64,000 bases of DNA from a virus, in the IMG/VR virus record IMGVR_UViG_3300021425_000031, positions 1-64,000 of that record; one strand, given 5' to 3'. The translations under genes were made by a program, and so were the position numbers. Every line of letters starts with the position of its first letter. Position 1 is the first letter of the stretch. A model generated the notes under the pieces. The model saw only the letters and a list, made by a program, of their open reading frames with translations, did not search any database and was not told where the DNA came from. Positions 59,846 to 64,000 of this stretch are shown here, one piece after another.

Positions 59846-60358
59846 TTGAATATCTTTGTCACTTCCCCTTGGCCCGCAGAGAGTGCCATTTGTCTCCCCG
59901 ACAAACACATTGTCAAAATGCCTCTAGAGTGCTGTCAGATGCTCTCTATCGTGGCATCAGAGAAGTGGGGGTACGGATATGGCACTCTCCCTAAGGCAGA
60001 TGGAACCTCCTACAAGACCGAGAAAGGAGCATTCCGCAATCATCCCTGTACCAAGTGGGCAATGGAGAGTATCCATAATGCCTATTGGTTAATCAAATGG
60101 GGATTGAATTTGTCAGATGAATACTGCCTGCGGTATAATAAAACTCACTCCTGTTACAAAACACTTGTGAATGCATATTATTTGTTTCCAAAAGGTAAGA
60201 TTACAGAAGTGACTCCATTTGCTAGGGCAATGCCTGAAGAATGGAAATTTGATGAAAGCATTGATACATTCACTGCTTATAAAAGGTATATCGCATCCAA
60301 ACCTTGGGTTGCATCTAATTATCTTCGTATGCCGCAACGAAAACCTGATTGGGTATGA
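59846..60358 (+). CDS. Pyrimidine-dimer DNA glycosylase-like (Pyr_excise) protein
   Basis: 170 residues from a TTG start at 59846 (MNIFV), supported by GAGG 9 bases upstream; no ATG gives a full protein. MNIFVTSPWPAESAICLPDK, then HIVKM (21-25), FRNHPCTKWAMES (63-75) and EVTPFARAMPEEW (121-133) follow the Pyr_excise family, which includes T4 DenV (138 residues). Larger family members have unproven activity. In a sunlit marine phage an excision-repair role would make sense. Overlaps the next ORF by 4 bases. Confidence 0.65.
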   Translation: MNIFVTSPWPAESAICLPDKHIVKMPLECCQMLSIVASEKWGYGYGTLPKADGTSYKTEKGAFRNHPCTKWAMESIHNAYWLIKWGLNLSDEYCLRYNKTHSCYKTLVNAYYLFPKGKITEVTPFARAMPEEWKFDESIDTFTAYKRYIASKPWVASNYLRMPQRKPDWV

Positions 60359-60477
60359 TGCACAATAAAGGCGACATTTTCCTTGACAAGGATACACATA
60401 AGTTGTATATTTTTGATGGGAATGAATGGTGGGAGATTATCCCCACCTGTGAATTGAAAAAACCAGAATGGGTCTAA
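60355..60477 (+). CDS. 40-residue conserved-type protein
   Basis: ATGATG start (60355 or 60358) overlapping the TGA of the previous gene. Hydrophilic with strand-like LYIFDGNEWWEI and the end KKPEWV. KGDIFLDKDTHKLYIFDG resembles short hypothetical proteins of cyanophages. Three bases before gp44. Confidence 0.55.
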   Translation: MMHNKGDIFLDKDTHKLYIFDGNEWWEIIPTCELKKPEWV

Positions 60478-60480
60478 ATT

Positions 60481-61425
60481 ATGAACAGTGATTTTTTGTG
60501 GGTAGCAAAGTATGCCCCAAAGACAATTGAAGATTGTATTCTTCCTGAAAGCACAAAACAGACTTTCCAGGAGTTTCTAAATAGGGGTGAAATTCCCAAT
60601 ATGCTTCTTGCTGGTCCTCCTGGTATTGGAAAGACCACAGTTGCTAAGGCACTTTGTAACGAACTTGGAGTAGATGTATATGTCATCAATGGATCCGACG
60701 AGGGTAGATTCCTCGATACTGTCCGAAACAATGCGAAAAACTTCGCTTCGACCGTATCGCTTTCGTCAGATGCTAAACATAAAGTCATCATCATTGACGA
60801 AGCAGATAACACAGGAAACGACGTTCAACTCCTCCTACGGGCGTTTATTGAGGAATTTGCTGGAAATTGCCGATTCATCTTCACCTGTAACTACAAAAAC
60901 AAAATCATCGAACCTCTCCACTCCCGATGTGCCGTTGTCGAGTTTGGAATCAAAGGAAAAGACAAAACAAAACTGGCAGGAAATTTCTTTCGACGACTTC
61001 AACAAATCCTTGTCAAGGAGAATGTGGAGTGCGATGAGAAAGTCCTTGCGGAATTGGTATCTAAGCATTTTCCCGATTTCAGGCGAGTTTTGAATGAATG
61101 CCAACGATATTCTGTTGGTGGGAGAATCGACTCTGGTATTCTTGCTGCTTTTTCTGATGTTGCTGTAAATGACCTTATCCAAAACCTTAAGGAAAAGAAC
61201 TTTTCCGAAGTCCGTAAGTGGGTGGTATCTAATCTTGATAATGATGTCACTGTACTTTTGCGTCGTATTTACGATGCTCTTTATAATGCCCTTGAAAACA
61301 GTAGCATTCCTGCTGCTGTGCTTGTGCTTGCTAAGTATCAGTATCAATCAGCATTCGTAGCAGACCAAGAAATCAATATGCTTGCCTGCCTAACTGAAAT
61401 TATGTGTGAGTGCGAATTTCAATGA
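60481..61425 (+). CDS. gp44: Clamp loader large subunit gp44
   Basis: 314 residues (T4 319). Walker A GPPGIGKT (45-52), Walker B IIIDEAD (103-109), sensor-1 FTCNYKNKI (134-142) and the trans-acting SRC arginine finger (148-150). With gp62 it opens gp45 and loads it at primer ends. ATGA overlap with the next ORF. Confidence 0.96.
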   Translation: MNSDFLWVAKYAPKTIEDCILPESTKQTFQEFLNRGEIPNMLLAGPPGIGKTTVAKALCNELGVDVYVINGSDEGRFLDTVRNNAKNFASTVSLSSDAKHKVIIIDEADNTGNDVQLLLRAFIEEFAGNCRFIFTCNYKNKIIEPLHSRCAVVEFGIKGKDKTKLAGNFFRRLQQILVKENVECDEKVLAELVSKHFPDFRRVLNECQRYSVGGRIDSGILAAFSDVAVNDLIQNLKEKNFSEVRKWVVSNLDNDVTVLLRRIYDALYNALENSSIPAAVLVLAKYQYQSAFVADQEINMLACLTEIMCECEFQ

Positions 61426-61628
61426 ATCCATATAAAATAGATCATAAGTCTTTGAAGGAGACACCAGTAAAAACAACTCCCGAGAATGTGAAAGAGGCAA
61501 ATGAAGGTCTCTTTCGTGCTAAAATGACTCTTCCTGCTGCTGCAAAGCATTGTGGTATGACGCAGAAAGAAATGAAACTCACATTTTTTGAGTATTTGAA
61601 GTATCACAAACCTGATTATGAATTCTAA
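61422..61628 (+). CDS. Small HTH-like protein after gp44
   Basis: 68 residues from the ATG at 61422 overlapping gp44's stop (an upstream in-frame ATG at 61410 lies inside gp44). A helix-turn-helix-like part reads EGLFRAKMTLPAAAKHCGMT then QKEMKLTFFEYLKYHKP. A small protein like this follows gp44 in other cyanophages as I recall. DNA-binding is plausible. Overlaps the next gene by 11 bases. Confidence 0.65.
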   Translation: MNPYKIDHKSLKETPVKTTPENVKEANEGLFRAKMTLPAAAKHCGMTQKEMKLTFFEYLKYHKPDYEF

Positions 61629-62208
61629 TTTTTCCAAACTTCAAAAGAAACAAAAGTATCGTATTGAAACTTACTGTAAAATTGCTTTTAATGGTTTAAA
61701 GGCAAATGTTAACGAATGGTTTCAAAACAGAAATTGTAAGGATACTGTCCGTGCAATTACACATTCATTCTATAATACGGTGCATTCACTTTCAGTTCCT
61801 TCTGGATTGATTAGTGTTGAAGCAGTAAATAAAAAAAGAAAAGAACCAGAATGGGCACTTTGTAAGGATCATTGCTATTCTCCTCAGTTTATTGGTAGAA
61901 TGATAATGGATAATTCTGATAAGTACTTAAATGATTATGATCTTTATAGAAAATTGTTTATTACTGCATGTACTACAATAATTGTTACTCCTGAAGAAAA
62001 TAGAAGTCTTTCTTTTTTAACTTCTAATAGGAATAATGATTTTAAAATTTATGCTCATACCGATAAAAAATATCAGCATTTAAATATTGAGTTATTAGAA
62101 AAATCGGAAGGTTTAAGGTGGTATATGAAAGATATGAAACCTGCTAGTAACTATATTGAAACGCCAAAAGAACTTATTGAATATGAAACTCAATTTTTAC
62201 TAGTATGA
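61618..62208 (+). CDS. Unknown protein paired with the DUF4338-like gene
   Basis: 196 residues. Mostly helical N-terminus (KKQKYRIETYCKIAFNGLK), then a segment with cysteine and histidine, EWALCKDHCYSPQFIGRMIM (79-98), reminiscent of nucleases or metal sites but not matching a family I can name, and a C-terminal half with TACTTIIVTPEENRSL and HTDKKYQHLNIELL. The gene overlaps its neighbours on both sides by 11 and 4 bases. AT-richer than gp44. No function assigned. Confidence 0.6.
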   Translation: MNSNFSKLQKKQKYRIETYCKIAFNGLKANVNEWFQNRNCKDTVRAITHSFYNTVHSLSVPSGLISVEAVNKKRKEPEWALCKDHCYSPQFIGRMIMDNSDKYLNDYDLYRKLFITACTTIIVTPEENRSLSFLTSNRNNDFKIYAHTDKKYQHLNIELLEKSEGLRWYMKDMKPASNYIETPKELIEYETQFLLV

Positions 62209-63269
62209 ATTTATTATCAGAAAATGATGCGATTTGGGCGGCAGATCAATTTATCAAATACTATTCAAAATTTAATCGTATTGACGATTATCTAAGGTAT
62301 GTTAAGCAAAGTAGAATTTCTAATTCTTTGGGTAAGTTATTTGGACCGGAAGATGAAATATTCTCTGACTTTAGTATTAATCCAAATGATATGTCATTTA
62401 CAATTCATGAGGTTGACACTAGATCTAAACCAAAATCAAAGTACAATCAAGACTTATATTCTGAGATTCTAAATATAACCGCTTCAAATCCAATTGAAGA
62501 GGCAATTCCTGGCAGAACAATTAAATGGATTGTTACGGAAGACACTACAAATAAAATTATTGGTGTAGTTAGATTTGGATCCCCAACTATTAATTCAAAA
62601 CCTAGAAATGAGTATTTTGGTGAAGTTTTACCTTTATCAAAAATTAATCAAGAGTTTGTAATGGGATTTAACATTGTTCCAGTACAACCATTCGGGTATA
62701 ATTATCTTGGTGGAAAACTTCTTGCTCTTTTAGCATCTTCTAATGAACTTAAACGACAATTTGATTCAAAGTATGGAACTGATTTACGATACTTTGAAAC
62801 AACTTCATTATACGGTACAACAAAAGGAGTATCCATGTATGATGGTCTTAAACCTTATCTTCGACACATAGGAGACACTGAAAGTAATTTTTTACCTTTA
62901 TTTCACGATGATTATTTTCGTGAAATGTTTTGGTGGTTTAACAATAATGCTAATGGTGGAGAAAGATTAATCTCTGCAGATAAATCTTCTAAAAAATTAA
63001 AAATTCAAACTAAGATGATTTCGATCATTATAAAGTCACTCAAAAACTCTTCAAAACTGCACGAGTTCAAGCAGTGTATTGAACACGCAAAATCTCTGAC
63101 TGAAAAAAAGAGATATTATATCTCCAAGTTTGGTTATGAACCAGAAGAAATTATTGAATGGTGGAAGATCAAGGCAACACGTAGATACAATAAGTTACTT
63201 CAAGACAACAAACTTAGAAGTGAACTAGAGTTATGGAAACCGGGAATTGATTTGGAGATTATTAGATAG
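62205..63269 (+). CDS. DUF4338/DruA-like protein
   Basis: 354 residues. The core (about 105-225) follows the DUF4338 pattern of Druantia DruA-like proteins: an early strand pair (KIIGVVRFGSP), IVPVQPFGYNYLGGKLLALL (157-176), YGTDLRYFETTSLYGTTKG (190-208) and YLRHIGDTE (218-226), corresponding to the DruA runs NLASKVL, ETFVD and GTCY...IGET. The C-terminal third is basic and helical (KKRYYISKFGYEPEEIIEWW), a possible DNA-binding part. Function of DUF4338 is not established. Located inside the clamp-loader operon with ATGA overlap upstream and a 1-base gap to gp62. Confidence 0.55.
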   Translation: MNLLSENDAIWAADQFIKYYSKFNRIDDYLRYVKQSRISNSLGKLFGPEDEIFSDFSINPNDMSFTIHEVDTRSKPKSKYNQDLYSEILNITASNPIEEAIPGRTIKWIVTEDTTNKIIGVVRFGSPTINSKPRNEYFGEVLPLSKINQEFVMGFNIVPVQPFGYNYLGGKLLALLASSNELKRQFDSKYGTDLRYFETTSLYGTTKGVSMYDGLKPYLRHIGDTESNFLPLFHDDYFREMFWWFNNNANGGERLISADKSSKKLKIQTKMISIIIKSLKNSSKLHEFKQCIEHAKSLTEKKRYYISKFGYEPEEIIEWWKIKATRRYNKLLQDNKLRSELELWKPGIDLEIIR

Positions 63270-63270
63270 T

Positions 63271-63651
63271 ATGGAACTAAAAGACTGGTTGAATAGTGTT
63301 AATCAGACAAAACAGAATTTAATTGATGAAGATCCCTCACTGGAAAAGGAATATCCTCCTTATATTATAAATCGATGTTTATCGGGACATATTGATTCGA
63401 TTATGTATTCTAATGAAATGAATCGATATCATTTTCTTGCTAAAAAAATGCAATATGATTTTTTGCTAAATAGTCTGAGGAAAAAGAAGAGATTTTCTCC
63501 CTGGATCCGACAAGATAAAATCAAAGATCTTGATTATGTCAAACAATACTATGGTTATAGTAATGAAAAGGCAAAACAGGCTTTGAAGATTCTTACCAAA
63601 GAACAACTTACTTTTATTAAATCGAAATTTGAAACTGGAGGAACAAAATGA
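63271..63651 (+). CDS. gp62: Clamp loader small subunit gp62
   Basis: 126 residues from the ATG at 63271 (an in-frame TTG upstream is within the previous gene). T4 gp62 is 187, and cyanophage versions are shorter. Family segments: LKDWLNSVNQTKQNLIDEDP, YPPYIINRCLSGHIDSIMYS and FSPWIRQDKIKDLDYVKQYY. One copy per gp44 tetramer. Overlaps regA by ATGA. Confidence 0.88.
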   Translation: MELKDWLNSVNQTKQNLIDEDPSLEKEYPPYIINRCLSGHIDSIMYSNEMNRYHFLAKKMQYDFLLNSLRKKKRFSPWIRQDKIKDLDYVKQYYGYSNEKAKQALKILTKEQLTFIKSKFETGGTK

Positions 63652-64000
63652 GTGTCGTTCAAGAACCTGAAGTTAAATGGTCAACAGATCAAATGGTTGA
63701 AGTAACCCTCAATCAACCAGATGATTTTTTGAAGGTGCGTGAAACTTTGACTCGTATCGGAGTTGCCTCAAGAAAGGAAAAGAAAATCTATCAATCGTGT
63801 CATATTCTTCACAAACAAGGTCGTTATTTTGTTGTGCATTTTAAGGAATTATTTGCACTCGACGGTAAGCACGCAAACCTGACCGTGAATGATGTGCAGC
63901 GTCGCAATCGTATCGCCCAACTTCTTGCTGATTGGGGTCTGATTGAGATTGTTGATGTCACTAAGATTCAGGATATTGCTCCCCTGAATCAAATCAAGGT
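63648..64000 (+). CDS. regA: Translational repressor RegA, 3' truncated
   Basis: The first 117 residues are visible; T4 RegA is 122, so little is missing. GGAGG ribosome site. VEVTLNQPDDFLKVRETLTR, KIYQSCHILHKQGRYFVVHF and DVQRRNRIAQLLADWGLIEI match the family. RegA binds early messages near start codons to shut their translation, often including clamp-loader mRNAs and its own. Confidence 0.92.
   Translation, partial: MSVVQEPEVKWSTDQMVEVTLNQPDDFLKVRETLTRIGVASRKEKKIYQSCHILHKQGRYFVVHFKELFALDGKHANLTVNDVQRRNRIAQLLADWGLIEIVDVTKIQDIAPLNQIK

Noticed and set aside
1-64000. CRISPR array, insertion sequence, integrase or tRNA
   Set aside because: No regularly spaced repeats, transposase-like ORFs, integrase motifs or cloverleaf-like sequences were seen by eye; a tRNA search program was not available.

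Overview
The window is part of the genome of a T4-like cyanophage (a contractile-tailed myovirus of marine Synechococcus or Prochlorococcus). The evidence is the gene order: baseplate 25-6-7-8, neck 13-14-15, terminase 16-17, sheath and tube 18-19, portal 20, prohead 21-22-23, then 3-uvsY-uvsW-55-47-46 and 45-44-62-regA. Cyanophage marker genes occur among them: speD, a CobS-type AAA+ ATPase, a DUF3110 protein and a YHYH-domain tail protein. All convincing genes lie on the + strand. No tRNA, rRNA, insertion sequence or CRISPR array was recognised by eye. One end of the window cuts a GP88-like gene and the other cuts regA.

Layout. 1-3.3 kb: a GC-richer early or accessory strip of very small genes, most separated by GC-rich hairpins and extended -10 boxes. 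It holds one gene-free stretch (2165-2597) with a 34-bp inverted repeat. 3.5-5.75 kb: AT-rich small genes, a glycosyltransferase-like gene behind an excellent sigma70-type promoter, and speD. 5.8-46 kb: the virion morphogenesis block with T4-type late promoters, including a 3916-residue baseplate or tail protein and a 2425-residue DUF4815 protein. 46-53 kb: tail completion, recombination (UvsY, UvsW, gp46/47) and the late sigma factor gp55. 53-58.3 kb: two proteins sharing a C-terminal motif, a von Willebrand A metallopeptidase-like protein and a MoxR/CobS AAA+ ATPase. 58.3-64 kb: the replisome accessory operon (clamp gp45, clamp loader gp44/gp62, RegA). It also carries a DUF3310-like protein, an HExxH protein, a pyrimidine-dimer-glycosylase-like protein and, between gp44 and gp62, a tightly coupled pair that includes a DUF4338/DruA-like protein.

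How the genes work together. The late block builds capsid, neck and tail. gp55 would direct RNA polymerase to the TATAAATA boxes in front of many of these genes. The gp45 clamp and gp44/62 loader serve replication and late transcription. gp46/47, UvsY and UvsW serve recombination-dependent replication. Several head-associated proteins carry (L/I)-x-E sites expected for the gp21 protease, including a 102-residue protein whose N-terminus looks like the T4 internal-protein capsid-targeting signal.

The observations most worth checking are: the DUF4338 pair inside the clamp-loader operon; an in-frame amber codon that seems to cut 29 codons from a structural-type gene; the MoxR ATPase/VWA metallopeptidase pair; one G-x-G-Y repeat family spread across four virion proteins; and terminator-promoter fusion modules. 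Everything here is by-eye reading and family recall; no database search was run.
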